Under the pieces are notes generated by a model, which worked only from the letters and a program-made list of their open reading frames with translations, ran no database searches and was not told the origin of the DNA. Shown here piece by piece: positions 7,947 through 15,611 of a stretch of DNA of 64,000 nt. The stretch's first letter is position 1. Each line of letters opens with the position of its first letter. The DNA is from Chromatiaceae bacterium (GTDB lineage: Bacteria; Pseudomonadota; Gammaproteobacteria; Chromatiales; Chromatiaceae): positions 124,001 through 188,000 of the forward strand of contig JADKCI010000006.1 of NCBI GenBank assembly GCA_016714645.1, in the 5' to 3' direction. The translations under genes were made by a program, and so were the position numbers.

Positions 7947-7958
7947 CCTGTTAGGGCG
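7929..7958. terminator. 11-bp inverted repeat downstream of Rieske gene
   Basis: CGCCCTAACAG (7929-7939) and CTGTTAGGGCG (7948-7958) are perfect complements with an eight-base loop. It lies 15 bases after the stop of the minus-strand gene ending at 7974. There is no T tract, so termination is plausible but not shown. Confidence 0.45.
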
Positions 7959-7973
7959 TGATCGCGACCGCGC

Positions 7974-8600
7974 TTACCAGTAGGCCAGCAGCCGGTCGCC
8001 CTCGACCTGGTGTTCGAAGCAGCGCAGGGGCCGGTTGCCGACCTCGACGCATTCGCCGGTGGTGAGGTCGAAGGCCCAGTTATGCTTGGGGCAGGTCAGG
8101 CGGCCATCGACCAGGGCCAGGTGGGGGATGTTGGTCTCCTGGTGGGGGCAGCGGGAGTCATAGACCCGGAAGTCGTCCCCGGTGCGATAAATGTAGAGAG
8201 AGCGGCCATCGGCCTCGACGAAGGAGACCTTGCCATCGGCCAGGTCGGCGAGCGCGGCCAGGTCGTGCCATTCCGGCTGGGCATCCAGGTTTTCCGGGCG
8301 GAATTCAGGCAGGTCCATCTTCAGGAGGATATCCGTGGCCCAGACGATCTTGGCCAGGCCTAGGACTGGGAAGGCCATGAGCAGGGCGTCGATAATCTCG
8401 TGGGGGCTGGCGCCATTGCGCATCGCCCGCGTCAGGTATTGCTTGAAGCCGGGCTCGGTCTGGACCGCGACCTTGGTGATGACCGAGATGAGGTCCCGGG
8501 TGCGGACATCCAGGTGGTCGCCGGCTTTCTTGAGGAAGGTGAAATAGCTGGTCATGGCCTCGGGCCGGACCTTGACCAGGTAATTGAGGGCGTCGCTCAT
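7974..8600 (-). CDS. Carboxymuconolactone decarboxylase-like / Rieske fusion protein
   Basis: The 208-residue protein joins two domains. Residues about 1-95 resemble the carboxymuconolactone decarboxylase/AhpD fold (VRPEAMTSYFTFLKKAGDH, RTRDLISVITKVA). Residues about 105-208 form a Rieske [2Fe-2S] domain with CPHQ and CPKHNW, the two Cys-x-His cluster motifs. No signal peptide is seen, so it is cytoplasmic. The Rieske half is of the small ferredoxin type used in electron delivery. The N-terminal half lacks the CxxC typical of AhpD peroxidases. I chose the ATG at 8600 because GGGAG lies eight bases before it. The function of the fusion is not known to me. Confidence 0.85.
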   Translation of the reverse strand: MSDALNYLVKVRPEAMTSYFTFLKKAGDHLDVRTRDLISVITKVAVQTEPGFKQYLTRAMRNGASPHEIIDALLMAFPVLGLAKIVWATDILLKMDLPEFRPENLDAQPEWHDLAALADLADGKVSFVEADGRSLYIYRTGDDFRVYDSRCPHQETNIPHLALVDGRLTCPKHNWAFDLTTGECVEVGNRPLRCFEHQVEGDRLLAYW

Positions 8601-8697
8601 GCTCTTACTCCCGCGTGATGGACTGTCACCCCGGAAATGGGGTGATGGACGCATTATCCGCGCCAAGGGCGGAGAATTCGACTATCTTTCCCGCACC

Positions 8698-9810
8698 ATG
8701 AATGCCGCCCACTTCACCGACCCGCAAACCGGTTTCGCTGCCTATGACCCCATCCAGGCCGAGGCCGCGCGCCGGCTCGCGGCCTTGCATGCCACCCTGG
8801 CGCAAACGCCCATCCCGGGTCCGGTCCGGAGGGGATTGGCGGGCCGGATCAGGTCGCGCTTCAAGCCACCGCCCGCGCCCGCGCCCGTACCGGGCCTGTA
8901 TCTCTGGGGAGGCGTGGGGCGGGGCAAGACCTATTTGATGGACTGGTTCGCCGAGGCCCTGCCCCTGCCGGGTAAGCAGCGGCTCCATTTTCATCACCTG
9001 ATGCGCGACCTGCATGAGGAGATGGCGGGCCTGCCGCGCCAGCCGGACCCGCTGGAACTGGTCGCGGAGCGGCGCTGCCAGGACCTGCGGGTGCTGTGCC
9101 TGGATGAGTTCGTGGTCACCGACATCGCCGACGCCACCCTGCTGCATGGCCTGTTGCGCGCCTTCTTCCGCCGGGGCGTGACCCTGGTGACGACCTCCAA
9201 CACCCCGCCGGACCGCCTCTATCTCAACGGCCTGCAACGCCCGCTCTTTCTCCCCGCCATCGCCCTCCTCAAGCAGCATACCCAGGTGTTCGAGCTGGAC
9301 GGCGGCGTCGATTACCGGCTGCAAACCCTGCGGGAGGATGGCGTTTATCACCATGCCGCGGAGGGCGACGCCGAGGCCCATCTCGCCGCTACCTTCGCGC
9401 GCCTGGCGGGTGGGCATCAGGGAGGGCCGGCGGCGTTGCACGTCAATGGGCGCGATATCCCGGCGCGCCGGCTGGGGCCCGACCTGGCCTGGTTCGATTT
9501 CGAGGTGCTGTGTGGCGGCCCCCGCGCTGCCGCCGATTACATCGAGATTGCACGGGAGTTTCACACCGTCCTGCTCTCCGGGGTGCCCCGCCTCACCGCC
9601 CGCCAGGACGCGGCGGCGCGGCGCTTCCTGCATCTGGTGGACGAACTCTACGATCGCCGCGTCAAGCTGATCCTCAGCGCCGCGGTGCCTCTGGAGGCGC
9701 TCTATTCAGGCGAACTGCACGAATTTGCTCATGAACGCCTGACGAGCAGGCTGGTGGAGATGCAGTCAACCGGCTATCTCGCCGCCGGGGGCGAGGGGCG
9801 GGCGCCTTAG
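8698..9810 (+). CDS. zapE: Cell division protein ZapE (AFG1-like ATPase)
   Basis: ZapE is a P-loop ATPase of the AFG1 family that acts on FtsZ at the division ring. The 370-residue protein has Walker A GGVGRGKTYLMD, the HFHHLMRDLH segment, Walker B LCLDEF followed by VTDIADA, and the sensor TTSNTPP, all in the family order. Length is normal. The ATG at 8698 starts at the usual MNAAHF-type N-terminus, but no strong Shine-Dalgarno precedes it. It diverges from the Rieske gene and its end overlaps ampD by four bases tail to tail. Confidence 0.93.
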   Translation: MNAAHFTDPQTGFAAYDPIQAEAARRLAALHATLAQTPIPGPVRRGLAGRIRSRFKPPPAPAPVPGLYLWGGVGRGKTYLMDWFAEALPLPGKQRLHFHHLMRDLHEEMAGLPRQPDPLELVAERRCQDLRVLCLDEFVVTDIADATLLHGLLRAFFRRGVTLVTTSNTPPDRLYLNGLQRPLFLPAIALLKQHTQVFELDGGVDYRLQTLREDGVYHHAAEGDAEAHLAATFARLAGGHQGGPAALHVNGRDIPARRLGPDLAWFDFEVLCGGPRAAADYIEIAREFHTVLLSGVPRLTARQDAAARRFLHLVDELYDRRVKLILSAAVPLEALYSGELHEFAHERLTSRLVEMQSTGYLAAGGEGRAP

Positions 9811-10409
9811 CTCGAGGTTGGGGCGCCGCCCGGGTAGGTCGCGAGCAGCCGCCGAAACCGGTCCCAGTCGAAGGCCGGACCCGGGTCCGTCTTGCGTCCG
9901 GGGGCAATGGCGCTATGGCCGACGATGCGTTCGGGGGTGATGGCGGGAAAACGCGCCAGGAGGTCGCGGCTGGTCTCGGCCAGGACCTGGTACTGGGCGG
10001 TGGTGTAGGGCACCTCGTCCGCCCCCTCCAGTTCGATGCCGATGGCGTAGTCGTTGCAGCGCTCCCGGCCCAGGAAGCTTGAGGCCCCGGCGTGCCAGGC
10101 GCGTTTATGCAGATCGACGTACTGAATGAGCTCGCCATCGCGGCGGATCAGCAGGTGGCTGGAGACGCGCAGCCCGGCGATGGGGCGAAAATAGGGATGG
10201 GCCTCGGGGTCGAGGCGGTTCTGGAAGAGGGCGTCGATCCAGGGGCCGCCAAAGTCTCCGGGCGGCAAGCTGACCCCATGGATGACCAGCAGATCCACCG
10301 GGATGCCGGGCGGGCGCTCATCCCAGTTGGGGGAGAGACGTCGCCGGGCCTGGGGCAGCCAACCGGGGCCCAGCTCTCCTGTGGGTGCCAGGCCCGGATC
10401 CCTATCCAT
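9807..10409 (-). CDS. ampD: 1,6-anhydro-N-acetylmuramyl-L-alanine amidase AmpD
   Basis: AmpD is a cytoplasmic zinc amidase that splits the stem peptide from anhydromuropeptides during peptidoglycan recycling. The 200-residue protein carries the zinc and catalytic pattern: VIHGVS, SSHLLIRRDG, RAWHAGAS, and GHSAIAPGRKTDPG. It is the last gene of a minus-strand run with a CBS protein, a PII-like protein and a DUF1538 protein, nine bases after the CBS gene. Confidence 0.95.
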   Translation of the reverse strand: MDRDPGLAPTGELGPGWLPQARRRLSPNWDERPPGIPVDLLVIHGVSLPPGDFGGPWIDALFQNRLDPEAHPYFRPIAGLRVSSHLLIRRDGELIQYVDLHKRAWHAGASSFLGRERCNDYAIGIELEGADEVPYTTAQYQVLAETSRDLLARFPAITPERIVGHSAIAPGRKTDPGPAFDWDRFRRLLATYPGGAPTSS

Positions 10410-10418
10410 GCGCGGCGC

Positions 10419-10823
10419 TCAGAGGTGGGGCACCAGGCCCTTCATCACCAGGTCGGTGAGGCTCACCACCCCCAGTACCCGCCGGTCCTGGACCACCGGC
10501 GCCCGGCTCAGGTCGAAGCGGTCGAAGAGGCGGGCGCAATAGCGGATATCCATGTCGGGATGGACGGTGATGGCCGGCTTGACCATGATCTCGTAGATAT
10601 TGACCCGGTCCGGGGCCCGGTCCCTGGCCAGCACCTCGCGGGCGATGTCGGACAGGACGACGATGCCCAGTTCATCGTTCTCGCTGCGTCGCTTGACGAT
10701 GAGGGTCTTGGTGTCGACGTGGCGCATGGCCTCCAGGGCGGCGGCCACCGTCGCCATGCCATCGACCAGGTCGAAATGGGGCTTCATGACCTCGCGGACG
10801 CGGATCAGGGGGCGGGTGCTCAT
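10419..10823 (-). CDS. CBS-pair protein
   Basis: The 134-residue protein consists of two CBS motifs (about residues 8-65 and 76-130), a fold that binds adenosyl nucleotides as an energy sensor. No catalytic domain is attached. It starts three bases after the PII-like gene and is co-transcribed with it and the DUF1538 membrane protein. Context suggests a nucleotide-sensing role for that membrane protein; the target is unknown. Confidence 0.88.
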   Translation of the reverse strand: MSTRPLIRVREVMKPHFDLVDGMATVAAALEAMRHVDTKTLIVKRRSENDELGIVVLSDIAREVLARDRAPDRVNIYEIMVKPAITVHPDMDIRYCARLFDRFDLSRAPVVQDRRVLGVVSLTDLVMKGLVPHL

Positions 10824-10826
10824 GGA

Positions 10827-11177
10827 TCAAAGCTCCTCTTCGACGAGTTGCGCTAGCTTGCGTAACTGGTGATCGATGCCGACCGCGTCCTCCACATCGA
10901 CCTGAAAGGCGATGCCGGACCCCGGCCGGTCGCGGAAGCCACCGGCCTGGGCGATGGTCTCCAGGATGTGCCGGCTGAGGTGCTCCTCCACCAGCAACAG
11001 GATGACATCCCGCTGGGTCTCCAGGGTCAGGCCGAAGAAGGTCTTGGACTTCTCCGCCCCTTCGCCCCGGGCCTGGTTGATGACGGTGGAGCCCGTGGCG
11101 CCGGCCTTGCGGGCGGCATCCAGGACGGCCTGGGTCGATCGGTCCTCGACGAAGGCCAGAATCAGTTTGAAGTGCAT
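10827..11177 (-). CDS. PII-like signalling protein
   Basis: The 116-residue protein has the PII fold pattern: a hydrophobic first strand (FKLILAFVE), helix, the T-loop region around residues 35-55 (GEGAEKSKTF), and the second beta-alpha-beta unit (RDVILLLVEEHLSRHILETI). It lacks the uridylylation Tyr in a GlnB-type context, so it is a PII-like rather than a true GlnB/GlnK protein. It lies 55 bases after the DUF1538 membrane protein. PII proteins often bind transporters encoded next to them, which suggests it gates that membrane protein. I chose the ATG at 11177 by homology; the frame is open upstream. Confidence 0.8.
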   Translation of the reverse strand: MHFKLILAFVEDRSTQAVLDAARKAGATGSTVINQARGEGAEKSKTFFGLTLETQRDVILLLVEEHLSRHILETIAQAGGFRDRPGSGIAFQVDVEDAVGIDHQLRKLAQLVEEEL

Positions 11178-11232
11178 GGATCTCAATCCTCGCGATACGG
11201 GGGCTGGGTGTTGGACGGCCAGGGGCTCGGGG

Positions 11233-12768
11233 TCAATCCCCCGATGCCGCCCGTGCCGCGGGGGTAAGCGCTTCCTCCTGGGGGGAGCTTCTCCTGTGCA
11301 GCCACCAGTGGGCAAGCATGCCGTAGGACATGACGATGATCATGGGTAACAGGGATGCGAAGGCAATCAGACCGAAACCGTCGATCATGGGATCTCGCCC
11401 CGGGGTGCGTTCGGCGAGACCGACACCCAACGCTGTGACCAGCGGCACGGTTACCGTCGAGGTGGTAACGCCGCCGCAGTCGAAGGCGATCGGGACGATA
11501 AAGCGTGGCGCCAGCTTGGCCATGGCCAATACCAATAGGTAGCCCGGGATCAGCCAGTAGGCGATGTTGGTGCCATCGACGATGCGCGCACAGCCGATCA
11601 CGATGCCGATCCCGACGCCGACCGAAACCAGGGATCGCAGCCACATGCCATTCAGTTGGCCGACACTGACCTTGTCGGCCTTGATCGACAAGGCGATCAG
11701 GGCCGGTTCCGCCATGGTCGTCGCAAAGCCGATCAGGAAGCCATAGAGGTAGAGTACCCACATCGAAACGCCGTCGCGCATCAGGCCCCGGGTCATCTCC
11801 TCGCCCAGCGGGAAGAGCCCGACTTGCAGGCCTTCGTCGAACATGTAGAGACCCAGGGCCACCAGCAGCATGCCAACCGCCAGGCCCTTGGGGTTGGCCA
11901 AGGGCCGCCGCAGGATGACATAACTCGACAACAGGACCACGGCGATGATCGGCAAGAGATTGCGGACCATGTGCAGAAAGTCGGTCAGTATCTCCAGGGC
12001 GGGATGGAGGTGTTGGGCCTCCGGGGGCAAGGCCACCGCGATGGCGGCCTGATCGGCGGGCAGGAAAAAGAGAATGCCGTAGATCTGGATAATGATCATG
12101 GGTGCCAGGGCACCGAAGGCGATGAGGCCGAAACCATCGAGCATGGGATTGCGGCCGCTGATCGTCATGGCCAGGCCGACGCCGAGAGCAGCCAACAGGG
12201 GCGCGGTAACCGTGGACGCGACCACCCCGCCGGAATCGAAGGCCAGGCCTACCAGTTCTGGTGGCGCGAAGGCGGTGGAAATGATGACGATCAGGTAGCC
12301 GGGGATCAGATAGTGGGCGATGGTATGTCCGCGCACAATGCGCCAGACGCCCACCATGACCGCCAGACCCACGCCCAGGGCCGCCACCATGCGCAGGGTC
12401 AGCGCGCCCATGCTTCCACCCGATACCGCCTCGGCCTTATAGGCCACCGCCATCAAGGCCGGCTCGGCGGCCACCGAGGCGAAGCTGATGGAGAAGGCGA
12501 ACAGCATCAGCCAGAGGAAGGAGCCGCGGCGGGCATAATCGTAAGCCATCGTCTCGCCGATGGGAAAGATGGCCACGTCGAGGCCCTTGACGAACAGGGC
12601 CAGGCCGAGCAGCACGACGGCAAAGCCTCCGATGAGGGCGACCGGGTTATCCGGCATGTGCTGGATGAAGAAGGCCTGGAAAATGACCACGACGATCAGG
12701 GTCGGGGCCAGATCCCGAGCCGCGTCGTAGAGCAGTTCGCGGACGGCGTGGATCAGTGCGACAGCCAT
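11233..12768 (-). CDS. DUF1538 membrane protein with internal duplication
   Basis: The 511-residue protein is an integral membrane protein made of two similar halves. The phrases FPIGE/FPLGEE, AEPALMA/AEPALIA, LIPGYLIV/LIPGYLLV, FDSGGV..STVTAPL/FDCGGVTTSTVTVPL and DGFGLIAFGAL/DGFGLIAFASL each occur once per half. This is the DUF1538 architecture. A duplicated membrane fold is typical of inverted-repeat transporters, but no substrate is established. It heads a run with PII-like, CBS and ampD genes. I chose the ATG at 12768 because MAVALIHAV begins the first repeat and a GGGGCAGG precedes it. Confidence 0.85.
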   Translation of the reverse strand: MAVALIHAVRELLYDAARDLAPTLIVVVIFQAFFIQHMPDNPVALIGGFAVVLLGLALFVKGLDVAIFPIGETMAYDYARRGSFLWLMLFAFSISFASVAAEPALMAVAYKAEAVSGGSMGALTLRMVAALGVGLAVMVGVWRIVRGHTIAHYLIPGYLIVIISTAFAPPELVGLAFDSGGVVASTVTAPLLAALGVGLAMTISGRNPMLDGFGLIAFGALAPMIIIQIYGILFFLPADQAAIAVALPPEAQHLHPALEILTDFLHMVRNLLPIIAVVLLSSYVILRRPLANPKGLAVGMLLVALGLYMFDEGLQVGLFPLGEEMTRGLMRDGVSMWVLYLYGFLIGFATTMAEPALIALSIKADKVSVGQLNGMWLRSLVSVGVGIGIVIGCARIVDGTNIAYWLIPGYLLVLAMAKLAPRFIVPIAFDCGGVTTSTVTVPLVTALGVGLAERTPGRDPMIDGFGLIAFASLLPMIIVMSYGMLAHWWLHRRSSPQEEALTPAARAASGD

Positions 12769-13088
12769 GCCTGCCCCGTTTCTTGAAGGCCTTGCGCGGG
12801 CGATATCCCGCGGGATAAGCGGGAGGGGTACGGATGCTGGTCTGTCATCGGCTCTTAAAAAAATCAATAAAATTATGTAATAAGGCGTTGCCGGCAGGGA
12901 CAACCCTTACCGAGGCCAAGGGCCATGTCCAACAAAAAGATCCCTCGGCTGCGAGGATTTTGGGGGTTGCCGGCGGCCTTGGCGCGGGCGGTTCAGGCAA
13001 TCTGTCGGTACAATGCTGGCTGGATTGTAACAAAATAATTAAAAATGGCGAGGGCCAAGGGCTGCCGCCAAGAAGAGGTAGATTTATC
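12769..13088. promoter_or_regulatory. Divergent intergenic region between DUF1538 gene and nadC
   Basis: These 320 bases hold no convincing gene. Two AT-rich patches (about 12855-12882 and 13026-13045) stand out in the GC-rich background and are likely promoter areas for the two divergent genes. I could not define clear -35/-10 pairs. A frame open upstream of nadC has no protein-like character. Confidence 0.4.
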
Positions 13089-13970
13089 ATGAGTCAAGAC
13101 ATGTCTTCTCCCCCGCTGCCAGGGGACACGCCCGCATACCTGGATCACCGTATCATCACCGAGCAGGTCCGCGCCGCCTTGGTCGAGGACCTCGGCGATG
13201 GGGATCGCACCGCCCGCCTGCTGCCGGCGGACCAGGTCGCGCGGGTGGAACTGATCACCCGCCAGGATGCGGTCATCTGCGGCCGCGCCTGGTTTGACGA
13301 GACCTTCCGCCAGATCGATGGCCGGGTCGTCAGCGACTGGCGGGTGGGCGACGGGGATCGCGTCGGCCCCGGCGACTGTCTGTGCCGCATGCAGGGCCCC
13401 AGCCGCGCCCTCCTCACGGGGGAGCGCACCGCCATGAACTTTCTGCAGACCCTGTCGGGCACCGCCACCCGCGCCCGCCATTACGCCCAGGTCGTCGCCG
13501 ATCTGCCGGTACGCCTCCTTGACACCCGCAAGACCCTCCCGGGCCTGCGCCTGGCCCAAAAATATGCCGTGCGTTGCGGCGGTGGCCATAACCACCGCCT
13601 GGGGCTGTTTGATGCCATCCTGATCAAGGAGAACCACATCCTGGCGGCGGGTTCCATCGCCACCGCCCTCGCCGCCGCCCGCGCCCTGGCCGACGGCCTG
13701 CCGGTGGAGATCGAGGTCGAAAGCCTCTCCGAGGTCGAGCAGGCCCTGGCGGCGGGCGCCACCCATCTGCTCCTCGACAACTTCACCCTTGAGGCCCTGC
13801 GCCAGGCGGTACGCCTGGTCGCGGGTCGCGCCCGTCTGGAGGCCTCCGGCGGCATCACCCTGGAGACCCTGAGGGTCATCGCCGAGACCGGCGTAGACGA
13901 CATCTCCATCGGTGATTTGACGAAGGATTTGGTGAGCGTCGATCTCTCCATGCGGTTTTTGCCGGCTTGA
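13089..13970 (+). CDS. nadC: Nicotinate-nucleotide pyrophosphorylase (carboxylating)
   Basis: NadC makes nicotinate mononucleotide from quinolinate and PRPP in NAD synthesis. The 293-residue protein shows the family landmarks: EDLGDGDRTA, ERTAMNFLQTLSGTAT, LLDTRKTLPGLR, KYAVRCGGGHNHRLGLFDAILIKENH, IEVEVESLSEVEQAL and a C-terminal GGITLETLR...GVDDISIG. AGAGGT lies about ten bases before the ATG at 13089. The other quinolinate gene, nadA, is at 46765 in this window, so the two are not in one operon. Confidence 0.96.
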   Translation: MSQDMSSPPLPGDTPAYLDHRIITEQVRAALVEDLGDGDRTARLLPADQVARVELITRQDAVICGRAWFDETFRQIDGRVVSDWRVGDGDRVGPGDCLCRMQGPSRALLTGERTAMNFLQTLSGTATRARHYAQVVADLPVRLLDTRKTLPGLRLAQKYAVRCGGGHNHRLGLFDAILIKENHILAAGSIATALAAARALADGLPVEIEVESLSEVEQALAAGATHLLLDNFTLEALRQAVRLVAGRARLEASGGITLETLRVIAETGVDDISIGDLTKDLVSVDLSMRFLPA

Positions 13971-14142
13971 GCCCAATAGCGAGGTTTAGCGGAACAGGCC
14001 CAACGAGATCTTGGGTGCCTGGATCATCCTATTGGCCCAGGAAGGCGTGATCATCCGCGCCAGGAACCTAAACCATATCGCTCCGGTTAGCGGGCCGCCG
14101 GGTTCCGCCGCAAGCGATCAACCTTAAGGAGAAGATCGCCTC

Positions 14143-14364
14143 ATGCCCCGCATCTTCGACAATATCGACCAGACCCTGCTACCGGCCTTGCGGGAGACGC
14201 TGACGGTGGGCGAGCGGGCCGACTTCTGTGTCGGCTATTTCAACCTGCGGGGTTGGCGCCATCTGGCGGATCTCATATTCACCCCTTGCCCACACGGCGC
14301 CGCATCAGCGCCGGCACGGGCTGAGGACGCCTGCGGCGCAACAACAGCAAGCTTTTTATCTTAA
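14143..14364 (+). pseudogene. PLD-like/helicase-family protein, N-terminal remnant
   Basis: The frame starts after a good AAGGAG and reads MPRIFDNIDQTLLPALRETL, then ERADFCVGYFNLRGWRHLADLI. This is the N-terminus of large proteins that combine a phospholipase D-like nuclease module with a superfamily 2 helicase. After about 46 residues the similarity ends and the frame closes after 73 codons. The start and ribosome site survive but more than 90 percent of the gene is gone. Such helicases are frequent in defence islands. Confidence 0.6.
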
Positions 14365-14541
14365 TTGGGTCAGACCCCCTCCTGTCGGAGGGGGCCACCT
14401 CACGCTGGGGCAGCGCCAAACCGCTGCAATTGACGAAGGCGGACCCGCTTAAACTCGGGGCTAAACTGTCCTGGACATGGGGTCCACTTTAATGGGCGAC
14501 TGGTGGTGGCCGCGATGGACTGTCACGCGGGGGGTGTTACG
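14365..14541. other. Degraded sequence, no gene recognised
   Basis: Between the helicase remnant and the next gene a plus-strand frame remains open for about 50 codons without a start. I cannot match it to a family. It is probably the other side of the deletion or insertion that cut the helicase gene. Confidence 0.3.
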
Positions 14542-14859
14542 TCAGCGGGGGTAGCGCCGCTTCAGCAAAAGCATTTGCCAATAGCGATCGCCGCGCTCGT
14601 GGCCGAAGGCCAGGCGGAGATTGGCACGGTTCAGACGCAGGAACCGGATCAGTCGATCCGACCGGAACTCCGCCAAGTGCCAGCAGGGCGGATAGTCGAG
14701 CAGGGCATAGCCGTTTGCGATCTCTTTGGAAAAGGTGCCGCTCAGCTCGATCGCATGGGCGAGCGTCGCGGTGTGCTCGGGCTTGAGGACGATGCGGAAG
14801 GATCCCGGGTTCGGATCGTTGGTCCAGATCGTCGTGAGCTTGAGGGTGAATTTAGGCAT
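14542..14859 (-). CDS. Hypothetical protein
   Basis: I do not recognise this 105-residue protein. It begins MPKFTLKLTTIWTNDPNPGS, has no signal peptide or membrane span, and ends in an Arg/Leu-rich stretch (RLIRFLRLNRANLRLAFGHE). The start at 14859 is supported by AGAGAGGT six bases upstream. It stands alone in the accessory region. Coding is likely from its start signal and amino-acid composition. Confidence 0.5.
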   Translation of the reverse strand: MPKFTLKLTTIWTNDPNPGSFRIVLKPEHTATLAHAIELSGTFSKEIANGYALLDYPPCWHLAEFRSDRLIRFLRLNRANLRLAFGHERGDRYWQMLLLKRRYPR

Positions 14860-15468
14860 AGGGACCTCTCTCTGTTTGAGCGCCACGGGGGCGCGGTTGG
14901 GACAGAGGCCGCCGCCAGTCGCCGAATTGTCAAAGAACCCCGGATTGCGGGACACAAAAACCCGCAAGCCACGCAGTGGTCTGCGTGACAGCCATCGGTA
15001 GGGTTCTCTGACGCAGGGTCAGCTTGGTGGCGAGAGAGAGGTCATGAGCGGATCGGTGGAGAACCAGGCAATAAAGTAGGATCAAATCGGGTCACCCGGC
15101 CGAGGCGGCGGCAGGCAGGCCGCGCGACGGGTGGCTGACGTCGCAAAGTGTAACCTGGACGGGTCGCGGGATCAAAGCCGCGGCGCCGTCATATCCATAA
15201 CGCCCCCGGCGAAGTGTTTTTCAAACGCCAGATGATCCGCCGAAGGCTGGCGGCCGAAGTTCCAGCCGGACCCTATGGCTCAGCACCAACAAAGAAGCAG
15301 GGCGCGGTGCTGAAATCGGCATGGGCAAGGCGGGAGAATGGCTCGAAGCCTTCTGAAAACAGGGAACCCTCGGGCGTTGGGCTAATGGAAACGGTATCAG
15401 CGGCGCCAAGCAACTTCCGATCGCCGCGCGCGCCGATCTCAATCGAACGGTGAAGCAGGAGAGTCCAG
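14860..15468. other. About 600 bases without a recognisable gene
   Basis: Neither strand holds a frame that resembles a protein, and I saw no tRNA or long repeat. It separates the hypothetical gene at 14542 from the zinc-finger/PP2C pair and should include the promoters for both. Confidence 0.4.
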
Positions 15469-15603
15469 ATGAAGAGTCCTTTCGAGGTACCCCCAGCCGA
15501 CCGCGGCCAGCCAGAGAGACGTAACTGCGACAAATGCGATGGCTCGGGTAAGGTCAGGGACAAGAAGTGCGATCGCTGCAACGGCTCCGGGAAGGTCCGG
15601 TAG
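15469..15603 (+). CDS. DnaJ-type zinc-finger small protein
   Basis: This 44-residue protein carries two CxxCxGxG motifs (CDKCDGSG and CDRCNGSG), the zinc-binding repeat of the DnaJ cysteine-rich domain, in the last 25 residues. Four cysteines can make one zinc site. The N-terminus is Pro/Arg-rich. AGGAG lies about eight bases upstream of the ATG, and the stop is eight bases before the PP2C gene, so the pair is almost certainly one operon. A role as a zinc-held adaptor or redox-sensitive partner of the phosphatase is inference only. Confidence 0.75.
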   Translation: MKSPFEVPPADRGQPERRNCDKCDGSGKVRDKKCDRCNGSGKVR

Positions 15604-15611
15604 CAGTCAGC

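Noticed and set aside
12834..13088. Upstream extension of nadC by 85 codons
   Set aside because: The added residues have no protein-like character and the ATG at 13089 has its own AGAGGT.
15214..15453. 79-codon plus-strand frame upstream of the zinc-finger gene
   Set aside because: There is no ribosome site and no recognisable pattern; composition is like shadow frames.
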